A stretch of 64,000 bases of DNA from Pseudomonas farsensis (GTDB lineage Bacteria > Pseudomonadota > Gammaproteobacteria > Pseudomonadales > Pseudomonadaceae). Under the pieces are notes generated by a model. The model worked only from the letters and a program-made list of their open reading frames with translations, ran no database searches and had not been told where the DNA came from. Below, one piece after another: positions 54,388 to 62,545 of the stretch. The stretch covers positions 1 to 64,000 of the forward strand of contig NZ_JABWRF020000003.1 of NCBI RefSeq assembly GCF_014268805.2, in the 5' to 3' direction. Both the position numbers and the translations under genes were made by a program. Each line of letters begins with the position of its first letter. Position 1 is the first letter of the stretch.

Positions 54388-56307
54388 ATGAACAGCTGGT
54401 TTGCCAACATCAGCGTCAACCTCAAACTCGGCCTGGGCTTCGGCCTGGTGCTGGTCCTGACCGGCCTGCTGGCCCTGACCGGCTGGAACAGCCTGGGCAG
54501 CCTTATCGACCGCAGCAACTGGATGAGCGACATCGGTAAGCTCAACAAAGACCTGACCGACCTGCGCGTGGCGCGTCTGCAGTACATGATCGCCAACGGC
54601 GACGACGCCTCGGCGGCCAATACCCAGACCAAGCTGGACGCCTTCAGCAAGCAGCAGGATTACCTGGTCAGCACCTTCAAGAGCCTCGACAACGTCAAGT
54701 TGCTGCAGGCGCTGGGCCAGACCATCAGTGAGTACAAGGTGTCGCTGAACAAGATGCGCGCCGGCTACAAGGTCTCTACCGCTGCCCGCGATTCGATGAA
54801 CCTGGTGGCGATCAAGGCCGACGAAGCCATGGACGCCCTGAGCCAGGACGTGATGAGCCGCAGTGAGTCCGACAGCGTGCGCCTGGCCCAGTACCAGTTG
54901 ATCAGCAAGGCCCGCCAGCAACTGCTGCAGGTGCGCATCGACGTGCGCGGCTACATCGCCGACAACAGCGCCGCCAACGAACAGGCCGCCCTGCGCCAGC
55001 TCGATGCCGCGCTAGTCGAAGTCGACACGCTCAAGCGCGAACTGCCCAACGAAGCCCCCCGCCTGCAACAGTTCGAACAGTCGGTGCTGGCCTACCGCGA
55101 CGCGGTGCGCCAGTTCCGTGATGCGGTCGCAGCCATCGCCACCGCACGCGCCGAGATGACTGTGCAAGGCGCCGACATCGTCAAGCGCAGCGATGCGCTG
55201 TACGCCATCCAGATCGAGCGCCGCGACATCGAAAGCGCCCAGGCCCGCAGCCTGCAGATCATCGCCACCTTGCTGGCGCTGCTGGTCGGTGTGCTGGCAG
55301 CATTCATCATCACGCGCCAGATCACCCGCCCGCTGCGCGAAACCCTGGACGCTGTGGAAAAGATCGCCGCAGGCGACCTGACCCAGAACCTGCGCGTTAC
55401 CCGCCGCGATGAGCTGGGCGTGCTGCAACAGGGCATCGCGCGCATGGGCACCACCCTGCGCGAGCTGATCGGCGGCATCCGCGACGGCGTCACGCAAATC
55501 GCCAGCGCCGCCGAGGAACTGTCGGCGGTGACCGAGCAGACCAGTGCCGGTGCCAACAGCCAGAAGGTCGAAACCGACCAGGTGGCCACTGCCATGCACG
55601 AAATGGCTGCCACCGTGCAGGAAGTTGCGCGGAACGCCGAGCAGGCTGCCATGGCTGCCACCAACGCCGACACTGAAGCGCGCAACGGTGACAAAGTGGT
55701 TGGCGAGGCGATCAGCCAGATCGAGCGCCTGGCCACTGAAGTCAACCGTTCCACTGAAGCCATGAACCTGCTGCAGCAGGAAAGCCAGAAGATCGGCAGC
55801 GTCATGGATGTGATCAAATCGGTGGCCGAACAGACCAACCTGCTGGCGCTTAACGCCGCCATCGAAGCCGCCCGTGCCGGTGAAGCGGGCCGTGGTTTTG
55901 CCGTGGTCGCCGACGAAGTCCGCGGCCTGGCCCAGCGGACCCAGCAGTCCACCGAGGAAATCGAGGGCCTGATTGCCAGCCTGCAACAGGGCACCCAGCA
56001 GGTTGCCGACGTCATGAGCGGCAGCCGTAGCCTGACCGACAGCAGCGTCGAGCTGGCGCGCAAGGCCGGTGGTTCGCTGGACAGCATCACCCGGACGGTG
56101 TCGAACATTCAGTCGATGAACCAGCAGATCGCCGCCGCCGCCGAGCAGCAGAGCGCCGTGGCCGAAGAGATCAGCCGCAGCATTCTGAACGTGCGTGATG
56201 TGTCCGAGCAGACCGCCTCGGCCAGCGATGAAACCGCAGCGTCCAGCATCGAGCTGGCGCGTCTGGGTGGGCACCTGCAGACCTTGGTCAGCAAGTTCCG
56301 CGTCTGA
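54388..56307 (+). CDS. mcpS: McpS-type chemoreceptor with HBM domain
   Basis: A 639-residue methyl-accepting chemotaxis protein. TM1 (about 13-33), periplasmic helical-bimodular (HBM) sensor (about 34-285), TM2 (289-309), HAMP, then the signalling hairpin tip ([19 protein letters not shown]). Arg60 and Arg63 occur in the first long helix; I recall these as carboxylate-contact residues in KT2440 McpS, the receptor for TCA-cycle acids. The same length and same neighbour (ggt) support orthology. The start is ATG 54388. Confidence 0.9.
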   Translation: MNSWFANISVNLKLGLGFGLVLVLTGLLALTGWNSLGSLIDRSNWMSDIGKLNKDLTDLRVARLQYMIANGDDASAANTQTKLDAFSKQQDYLVSTFKSLDNVKLLQALGQTISEYKVSLNKMRAGYKVSTAARDSMNLVAIKADEAMDALSQDVMSRSESDSVRLAQYQLISKARQQLLQVRIDVRGYIADNSAANEQAALRQLDAALVEVDTLKRELPNEAPRLQQFEQSVLAYRDAVRQFRDAVAAIATARAEMTVQGADIVKRSDALYAIQIERRDIESAQARSLQIIATLLALLVGVLAAFIITRQITRPLRETLDAVEKIAAGDLTQNLRVTRRDELGVLQQGIARMGTTLRELIGGIRDGVTQIASAAEELSAVTEQTSAGANSQKVETDQVATAMHEMAATVQEVARNAEQAAMAATNADTEARNGDKVVGEAISQIERLATEVNRSTEAMNLLQQESQKIGSVMDVIKSVAEQTNLLALNAAIEAARAGEAGRGFAVVADEVRGLAQRTQQSTEEIEGLIASLQQGTQQVADVMSGSRSLTDSSVELARKAGGSLDSITRTVSNIQSMNQQIAAAAEQQSAVAEEISRSILNVRDVSEQTASASDETAASSIELARLGGHLQTLVSKFRV

Positions 56308-56309
56308 CC

Positions 56310-56395
56310 CGGTAAAACACCGCGGGGCAAGCCCGCTCCCACGGATGCCGACACGGGCACCGTAGGAGCGGGCTTGCCCCGCGATCATTTGCGCA
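56310..56395. repeat. Inverted REP pair between mcpS and ggt
   Basis: GCGGGGCAAGCCCGCTCCCAC (as two overlapping halves, 56322-56341) is mirrored by GTAGGAGCGGGCTTGCCCCG (56361-56380). It lies between convergent genes, as do other copies. Confidence 0.78.
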
Positions 56396-56400
56396 AGCGG

Positions 56401-58068
56401 TTACTTGACGACCATGCCCACGCCACGCCCACGTGGGTCGGAGGCGGTCTCAAGTTTCTGCCCGGTGACCCGGATCGCCTGGATGTCACCCATCTCCCAG
56501 CCCTGATCCTCAAGCACATACCCCATTTTCTTCAGGTCATCGGCCACTGGCCCTTTGAGCGGCGCGTAGCTGTCGAAGTAAATGGTGTCCTTGGGCAGCA
56601 ACTGGTGGTGCACCCGCTGCGCAGCCACGGCTTTTTCCAGCGGCATGCCGAAGTCATACAGGTTGTTCATCACCTGGAAGATCGAGGTAAAAATCCGCGA
56701 GCCGCCCGGCGTACCGACCACCAGCACCACCTGCCCATCACGGGTCACCAGACTCGGGCTCATCGACGACAGCATGCGCTTGCCTGGCTCGATGGCGTTG
56801 GCGTCACCGCCGACCACACCAAATACGTTGGCTGCACCCGGTTTGGCACTGAAGTCATCCATTTCATCGTTGAGCAGGAAACCCGCCCCTTTCACCACCA
56901 CGCCACTGCCGTAGTCCAGGTTGAGGGTGTAGGTGTTGCTCACCGCGTTGCCCTGCTTGTCGACGATGGAGAAGTGCGTGGTCTGGTGCGGCTCCAGGCC
57001 CGGCTTGACCTTGTCAGTGGCCGAGATGGCGTTGGGGTTGACCTGCGCTGCGCGCTTGGCCAGGTAATCCTTGGCCATCAGTTGATCCACCGGCACCTTG
57101 GTGAAACCAGGGTCGCCGAGGTAGTCGGCGCGGTCGGCGAACACGCGTTTTTCGATCTCGGCCAACAGGTGAATGTATTTGGCCGAGTTGTGTTCCACGC
57201 CCTTGAAGTCCGCTGCGCGGTCTTCCTTGATGCCCAGCAACTGGGCCAGGGCCACACCGCCCGAGCTTGGCGGTGGCGCGGTGTAGACCACGTTGCCGCG
57301 CCAGCTGATGGCAATCGGGTCACGCCACACGGCCTTGTAGTCGGCCAGGTCCTGTTTGCTGATCAGGCCGTTGTCGGCCTTCATCTGTGCCACCAGCAGG
57401 TCGGCGGTCTTGCCTTGGTAGAACTCGCTCACGCCCTTGTCGGCGATGCGCTCCAGGGTCTGCGCCAGCTCCGGCTGCTTGAACAGCTCGCCGACTTTCA
57501 TATGGCCAAAATAGTCGTTGAAGTTGGTCGCGGTCTTGAACAGCCCCTGGGCGTCGTCGCGGTACTGGTACTGCTTCTGGGCGATCTTGAAGCCGTTCCT
57601 GGCATAGCCGATGGCGGGGGTGAGCAACTCGCTCCACGGCAACTTGCCAAACTTCTGGTGCGCCTCCCACAACCCCATCACCGTGCCCGGCACACCTGCG
57701 GCGCGGGCGCCGACCAGGCTCAGGTTCTCGATGACCTCGCCCTTGTCGTCCAGGTACATATTGCGCGTGGCAGCCTTGGGCGCGACCTCGCGGTAGTCGA
57801 TGAAGTACGGCTTGCCGTCGACGTACAAGGTCATGAAGCCGCCGCCGCCAATGTTGCCGGCCTCGGGGTAGGTCACCGCCAGGGTGAACGCGGTGGCCAC
57901 GGCGGCGTCCACGGCGTTGCCGCCTTTTTTGAGAATATCGGCGGCCACCTGTGCGCCATATTGATCAGGCGCGGCCACCGCGCCGCCTTCGAGGGTGACG
58001 GCAAACGCCGAGGAACAGCTCAGGATCGCGGCCCCAAGGGCCAGTAGCTGGAACGGGACAATACGCAT
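56401..58068 (-). CDS. ggt: Gamma-glutamyltranspeptidase
   Basis: A 555-residue periplasmic enzyme that cleaves gamma-glutamyl bonds, such as in glutathione. The signal peptide MRIVPFQLLALGAAILSCSS is followed by the large subunit. Autocleavage should occur before Thr363 in QTTHFSIVDKQGN, giving the small subunit. GGGFMTLYVDG and PSSGGVALAQLLG are typical. The ATG is at 58068; a 12-residue upstream extension is unlikely. Confidence 0.95.
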   Translation of the reverse strand: MRIVPFQLLALGAAILSCSSAFAVTLEGGAVAAPDQYGAQVAADILKKGGNAVDAAVATAFTLAVTYPEAGNIGGGGFMTLYVDGKPYFIDYREVAPKAATRNMYLDDKGEVIENLSLVGARAAGVPGTVMGLWEAHQKFGKLPWSELLTPAIGYARNGFKIAQKQYQYRDDAQGLFKTATNFNDYFGHMKVGELFKQPELAQTLERIADKGVSEFYQGKTADLLVAQMKADNGLISKQDLADYKAVWRDPIAISWRGNVVYTAPPPSSGGVALAQLLGIKEDRAADFKGVEHNSAKYIHLLAEIEKRVFADRADYLGDPGFTKVPVDQLMAKDYLAKRAAQVNPNAISATDKVKPGLEPHQTTHFSIVDKQGNAVSNTYTLNLDYGSGVVVKGAGFLLNDEMDDFSAKPGAANVFGVVGGDANAIEPGKRMLSSMSPSLVTRDGQVVLVVGTPGGSRIFTSIFQVMNNLYDFGMPLEKAVAAQRVHHQLLPKDTIYFDSYAPLKGPVADDLKKMGYVLEDQGWEMGDIQAIRVTGQKLETASDPRGRGVGMVVK

Positions 58069-58177
58069 GGGCACTTCCTGGTGTTGTTTTTGTTGATCAG
58101 TCATTAAAGGCCGAAGCCTTCATGCCCGGCAACCAACCCAGGGAAATTTCGCCGCCCTTGGACAGATACTGTCGCGT

Positions 58178-59083
58178 TCAGGCAACTGCGCAGGCGTACG
58201 TGGCGAGCTTTTTCTGGATGAAATCCAGGAAGCACTGGATGCGCAGGGCCAGCTGGGTGTTGCGGTAGTAGACCGCGTGAATAGGCTGGCGATAACCGTT
58301 GTTGTGCTCGCCCAGCAGCACCTGCAGGCGCCCGGTGCGGATATCTTCGTGGGTCATGAAATGCGAAAGGCTGACGATGCCTTCACCGGCAATCGCCAGT
58401 TGCCGCAGGGTTTCGCCACTTGAGGCAAGCAACTGCGCGCGGATGCGCCAACTGTCGCCCTCGGCGTGGCGCAGCGGCCACAGGTTGAGCGATTCGGGGG
58501 CGCTGAAGCCGAGCAGGCAATGCGCATTGAGCGCCTCGACAGTGGTCGGGGTGCCATGCCGGGCCAGGTAGTCGGGGCTGGCCAGGATCTGCACCGGGCT
58601 GCAGCCCAGCGAGCGCGCATGCAGGGTGGAGTCGGCCAGTTCGCCAATGCGGATAGCCACATCGGTGCTCTGTTCGAGCAGGTCGATGATCAGGTCATCG
58701 GTGTTCAGTTCCAGTTCGATACCGGGGTATTGCTGGCGGAATTCGCCGATCCACGGCAGGATCGCATGCAGCATGAACGGCGCAGCGGCGTTGATGCGCA
58801 GGCGCCCCGATGGGGTCTGGCGGTGCAGCGACAGGCGCTCTTCCATGTCGACCATCTGCTCAAGCACCTGGCGCGCCCGTTCAAGGAAGAACCGCCCCTC
58901 CTCGGTCAGGTCCATGCGCCGGGTGGTGCGGTTGACCAAGGTGGTGCCAAGCTTGGCCTCCAGGCGCGCCAGCGTGCGGCTGACCGCAGACGGGGTCTGG
59001 CCGATCTGCTCGGCGGCAGCCGAGATCGAGCCGCCGTCAATCACGGCGACGAATACCTGAAGCTCTTCGGATCGGGTTTTCAC
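58178..59083 (-). CDS. LysR family regulator
   Basis: A 301-residue transcription factor. The N-terminal helix-turn-helix (SEELQVFVAVIDGGSISAAA through SAVSRTLARLEAKLG) and a periplasmic-binding-type effector domain (about 90-300) are clear. The likely start is GTG at 59083 (KTRSEELQVF), with no strong ribosome site. mdaB lies upstream on the same strand with a 67-nt gap, so it may control that gene or the divergent monooxygenase. Effector unknown. Confidence 0.88.
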   Translation of the reverse strand: MKTRSEELQVFVAVIDGGSISAAAEQIGQTPSAVSRTLARLEAKLGTTLVNRTTRRMDLTEEGRFFLERARQVLEQMVDMEERLSLHRQTPSGRLRINAAAPFMLHAILPWIGEFRQQYPGIELELNTDDLIIDLLEQSTDVAIRIGELADSTLHARSLGCSPVQILASPDYLARHGTPTTVEALNAHCLLGFSAPESLNLWPLRHAEGDSWRIRAQLLASSGETLRQLAIAGEGIVSLSHFMTHEDIRTGRLQVLLGEHNNGYRQPIHAVYYRNTQLALRIQCFLDFIQKKLATYACAVA

Positions 59084-59150
59084 GGGGGTTGGCCTTGGCA
59101 GGAAGTCGTCCTGATAAATAGCGGCTACCTCAAGGCGATGCAAGCCGCCA

Positions 59151-59741
59151 TCAGCGCAGGTTGCCGAACACCTGCTGCAGGTGTTGCTGGTAAGCGGCCA
59201 AGGCCGCAGGCACATCCGGGCGCTTCATCACATCCACCGCCAGGAAGGTCGGCAGGCCGCCCATGCCCAGGAACTGGTTGGCCTTGTGGAACGGGAAGTA
59301 CACCGCATCCACACCTTTACCCTCGAAGAAGTCAGCCGGGTCGTCGAAGGCCTGCTGCGGCGCGTTCCAGGTCAGCGACAGCATGTACTGCTTGCCCTGC
59401 ACCAGGCCGCCGCTGCCGTACTTCTGCGAAGCGTCCGAGCGGGTCCGGCCGTCGCTTGCATAGAGGCTGCCGTGGCCTTCGGTGAACACTTCATCGATGT
59501 ACTTTTTTACCGTCCACGGCGCGCCCATCCACCAGCCCGGCATCTGGTAGATGATCACATCGGCCCAGAGAAATTTCTGCACCTCGGCTTTGACGTCGTA
59601 GCCGCCGTCGATGAAGGTTTGCTGAACGTCGTACCCGGCGCTGTCCAGGTAGGCCAGGGCGGCATCGTGCAGGGTCTGGTTCAAAAGGCCGTCGGAGTGG
59701 GCAAAGCGTTTGCCGCCATTGAGCAACAGGATGTTTTTCAT
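59151..59741 (-). CDS. mdaB: MdaB-type NAD(P)H:quinone oxidoreductase
   Basis: A 196-residue flavodoxin-fold enzyme that would reduce quinones by two electrons using FAD. NGGKRFAHSDGLLNQTL near the N-terminus, YQMPGWWMGAPWTVKKYIDEVF in pieces and MLSLTWNAP are MdaB landmarks. It is divergent from a small quinol monooxygenase, as MdaB and YgiN are linked in E. coli. The ATG is at 59741. Confidence 0.9.
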   Translation of the reverse strand: MKNILLLNGGKRFAHSDGLLNQTLHDAALAYLDSAGYDVQQTFIDGGYDVKAEVQKFLWADVIIYQMPGWWMGAPWTVKKYIDEVFTEGHGSLYASDGRTRSDASQKYGSGGLVQGKQYMLSLTWNAPQQAFDDPADFFEGKGVDAVYFPFHKANQFLGMGGLPTFLAVDVMKRPDVPAALAAYQQHLQQVFGNLR

Positions 59742-59895
59742 GAGGGTGACTCTGAAGTGGGATTGCCGGCAGGTTAGGCACTCGCGAGGCCCGGAAAAAG
59801 CCGCCCCGGAGCAAAATACATTTGCCTTGATTTCACGAATCCCCAAGCCATTGTTGCTTTAGACTTTGCCCACCTTCTTCTTCAAGGACTCCGCC

Positions 59896-60210
59896 ATGAG
59901 CCAACAGCACGCCTTTATTCTGAAAGCCAAGACCCGCCCGGAAATGTCCGAGGCCTTCGAACAGTTGCTGCGCCCCTTCGTCGAGCCAAGCCGCCAGGAG
60001 CCGGGCTGCATCGAATACCACATGCTGCGCGACAAACAGGACCCAAGCCTGTTCCTGTTCTTCGAAGTGTGGGCCGACAAGGCCGCGCTGGATGTGCACT
60101 CGGCCCTGCCGCACATGCAGGCGTTCTTCGAAACCCGCATGGACTACCTTGAGCACGACCTCGACGTGCAGATGATCGAGATGCTCAGCCCATCGAGCGC
60201 TAGCCGCTGA
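59896..60210 (+). CDS. YgiN-like quinol monooxygenase (ABM domain)
   Basis: A 104-residue dimeric ferredoxin-like protein. EPGCIEYHMLRDKQDPSLFLFFEVW and HSALPHMQAF are typical of antibiotic-biosynthesis-monooxygenase domains. With MdaB it may cycle quinol and quinone. The ATG at 59896 is 5 nt after AAGGA. Its end overlaps that of the convergent TSUP gene by 11 nt. Confidence 0.85.
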   Translation: MSQQHAFILKAKTRPEMSEAFEQLLRPFVEPSRQEPGCIEYHMLRDKQDPSLFLFFEVWADKAALDVHSALPHMQAFFETRMDYLEHDLDVQMIEMLSPSSASR

Positions 60211-60964
60211 TCAGCAAGTGCGCGCCAAGCAGCGCCAGGCCGATGAAGAACCAGCGCTTGAACAGCGCTGCGCTGATGCGGCCGCGCAGCCACTGGCCCG
60301 CGAACATGCCCAGCAGCGCTGGGGCCAGCATCAGCAATGAGGCCCCCAGCGCCTCGCCGCCCAGGGCATCCTGCCCGGCAAGCCCGATGGCCAGCGCCAG
60401 GGTCGAGACTGTGAACGACAGGCCCAGGGCCTGGACCATTTCATCACGGCTCAGGCCCAGCCCCTGCAAATAAGGCACCGCCGGCATGACGAACACGCCG
60501 GTGGCCGCCGTGACCACGCCAGTCACCAGCCCGCACAACGGGCCCAGCCATTTCTCCCGCTGCGGCGCAACATGCAGCCCCGGCCCGGCCAGCCCATACA
60601 GCGCATAGACCAGCAACGCGCCACCCAACGCGTGCGCCGCCCACGGCCCGCTGTCGATGCCCAGCCACACGCTGCCCAGCAAGGTGCCGACGAAAATCAT
60701 CAGCAGCATGCCGCCCAGGCGCCGGATCAGCGCCAGCAGATGCCCGCCTGCCGCCAGCTGCCACAGGTTGGTCAGGGTCGACGGCACAATCAGCAGCGCC
60801 GCGGCCTGCGCGGGCGGCATCGCCAGGCCCAGCAGGCCCATGGCGATGGTCGGCAGGCCGAGGCCGATTACCCCTTTGACGGTACCCGCCAGCAGGAAGG
60901 TGAGCACCACCAGCAGGGTCAGGGCCAGGCCGATGTCCTGGTAGAACGCGAAGAGAGTTTGCAT
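60200..60964 (-). CDS. TSUP (TauE/SafE) family permease
   Basis: A 254-residue membrane protein with about eight helices. The duplicated TSUP motif appears as GTVKGVIGLGLPTIAMGLL in the first half and GLVTGVVTAATGVFVMPAVPYLQ in the second. Members move sulfur compounds or organic anions; the substrate is unknown. The start is ATG 60964; the long upstream frame is unrelated. Confidence 0.88.
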   Translation of the reverse strand: MQTLFAFYQDIGLALTLLVVLTFLLAGTVKGVIGLGLPTIAMGLLGLAMPPAQAAALLIVPSTLTNLWQLAAGGHLLALIRRLGGMLLMIFVGTLLGSVWLGIDSGPWAAHALGGALLVYALYGLAGPGLHVAPQREKWLGPLCGLVTGVVTAATGVFVMPAVPYLQGLGLSRDEMVQALGLSFTVSTLALAIGLAGQDALGGEALGASLLMLAPALLGMFAGQWLRGRISAALFKRWFFIGLALLGAHLLISG

Positions 60965-61038
60965 GGGGCTATCCTGACCGAACCTTGCGCTGTGGGAAAG
61001 GTGCATTGCCCGGCAGGCGCCTGGCCGCGCACGGCCTG

Positions 61039-61446
61039 CTAATGCGCCGCTGCCAGTTCGCGCAGCGCGGCCGAGGCCAGGAAGCCGGAGCGTGACGCAT
61101 AGCGATGGTCGCGCTTCACCTTCTCGTCGATACGCTGCAACAGGTTCTCGGGCAACGTGGCGTTGAACCGCACGGCCTTGCCCAGGTACGGGGTGACATC
61201 GAAGTCCACCACCGCCCAAACGCCTCCGGCGTAGTCAGGGTTGACGATATGTACGTCTACCTCCGCCGGCTGCGGAAGTTCCTCGCCATCGGCGACCAGA
61301 CCTTCAAAATGCAGGGCCAGGGCTTCTTGCACGTTCTCCAGCGCCAGGGCAACGGTGGCACCGGCTGAAAAGCAACCGGGCACATCGGGCACAGTAACGC
61401 CGTAATCTGAATCTGCGTCCTTGTGCAGCACTACTGGAAATTTCAT
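61039..61446 (-). CDS. hicB: HicB antitoxin
   Basis: A 135-residue antitoxin. The N-terminal half (KDADSDYGVTVPDVPGCFSAG) is the HicB toxin-blocking fold, and the C-terminal third (VRFNATLPENLLQRIDEKVKRD) is a ribbon-helix-helix DNA-binding domain. It begins 56 nt after hicA. It should repress the operon through the palindrome upstream of hicA. Confidence 0.92.
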   Translation of the reverse strand: MKFPVVLHKDADSDYGVTVPDVPGCFSAGATVALALENVQEALALHFEGLVADGEELPQPAEVDVHIVNPDYAGGVWAVVDFDVTPYLGKAVRFNATLPENLLQRIDEKVKRDHRYASRSGFLASAALRELAAAH

Positions 61447-61502
61447 AGCTTGTCTCCATTGATGTTCGGGGCCGCAGGGCGAGCACGCCAGCATGATCGC
61501 CA

Positions 61503-61685
61503 TCATTTCAGTCCCGCCTGTTTCAGGATGCTGTGCACTGTGCCCCGGGGCAAACCGTGCCTGGGGTGTGGCACCGTCACGCGCCCAGGCTTGCATGGGT
61601 GCCTGAACTGATGATGACTTCCTTTGACTTCCACCTCGTACCAGCCGTCAGCCTCGATCAGCTGAATCACTTCCCTGCTGCGCAT
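61503..61685 (-). CDS. hicA: HicA mRNA interferase toxin
   Basis: A 60-residue double-stranded-RNA-binding-fold toxin. The catalytic histidine is H24 in KGSHHQF. Basic RVTVPHPRHGLPRGTV and the ending ILKQAGLK are typical. Toxin before antitoxin is the common hic order. A perfect 8-bp inverted repeat lies 20 nt upstream. Confidence 0.93.
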   Translation of the reverse strand: MRSREVIQLIEADGWYEVEVKGSHHQFRHPCKPGRVTVPHPRHGLPRGTVHSILKQAGLK

Positions 61686-61704
61686 GTTGGATTCCTTGGC
61701 AGTC

Positions 61705-61723
61705 GATGTGTAGAGTACACATC
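61705..61723. promoter_or_regulatory. Probable HicB operator
   Basis: GATGTGTAGAGTACACATC: 8-bp perfect arms around GAG, at the place of the hicA promoter (TACTCT on the minus strand may be the -10). Confidence 0.68.
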
Positions 61724-61909
61724 AAAGTAAAATTAACCAGTGCCAATACACACCACACACACTTGGTGCGACAAGCGGACTAAGCCGGCATTGCTGAAGG
61801 CAAGGTCAGACTCCGCAGCAGGAAAGATCTCCCTCCCCGCGATGGGCCTTGCCCTCCCCCTGCGCTTTCCCCACAATCCGCCCACGCCGCACACGACAGG
61901 GAGTTTCTC

Positions 61910-62515
61910 GTGCCATCGATCTACCAGCTCAAACCCCGCTTCCAGGCGCTGCTGCGCCCCTCCGTGCAGCGCCTCTACGACCGCGGCGTCACCGCCAACC
62001 AGGTCACGGTCAGTGCCGCCGTGGTTTCCGTCGCCCTCGGCCTGCTGCTGGCCTGGCTGCCGCATGTCGCCTGGCTGTTCATCCTCATTCCGGTGTGGAT
62101 GCTGCTGCGCATGGCGCTCAATGCCGTGGACGGCATGCTGGCCCGTGAATTCGGCCAGCAATCCAGACTCGGCGCCTACCTAAACGAACTCTGCGACGTG
62201 ATCGCCGACGCCGCCCTGTACCTGCCTTTCGCGCTGCTGGCCGGCGTCTCGCCGGTGCTGGTGGTGCTAGTGGTGCTGTTCTCGGTGGTCAGTGAATACG
62301 CAGGCGTCATGGGCCCACTGGCCGGTGCCTCGCGCCGCTACGACGGGCCAATGGGCAAGAGCGACCGCGCCTTCGCCTTCGGCGTGCTCGGTACCGGCGT
62401 CGCGCTGGGGCTGCTCAACGCCACCTGGATCAACGGCCTGCTGCTGGTCATCCTGCTGCTCTCGCTCTATACCCTCTACAACCGCGTGCGCCAGGGCCTG
62501 GCCGAAACCCGCTGA
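61910..62515 (+). CDS. YnbA-like CDP-alcohol phosphatidyltransferase
   Basis: A 201-residue membrane enzyme with about six helices. The CDP-alcohol motif is recognisable but altered: N71-A-V-D74-G75, A78-R79, G88, N92 and D96, so the first and third of the four aspartates are Asn. I recall the same change in E. coli YnbA. The start is GTG (PSIYQLKPRF). The next gene follows by 30 nt. The lipid product is unknown. Confidence 0.85.
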   Translation: MPSIYQLKPRFQALLRPSVQRLYDRGVTANQVTVSAAVVSVALGLLLAWLPHVAWLFILIPVWMLLRMALNAVDGMLAREFGQQSRLGAYLNELCDVIADAALYLPFALLAGVSPVLVVLVVLFSVVSEYAGVMGPLAGASRRYDGPMGKSDRAFAFGVLGTGVALGLLNATWINGLLLVILLLSLYTLYNRVRQGLAETR

Positions 62516-62545
62516 ACTGCTTTTCGCCGAAAAAGGATATTCGCC

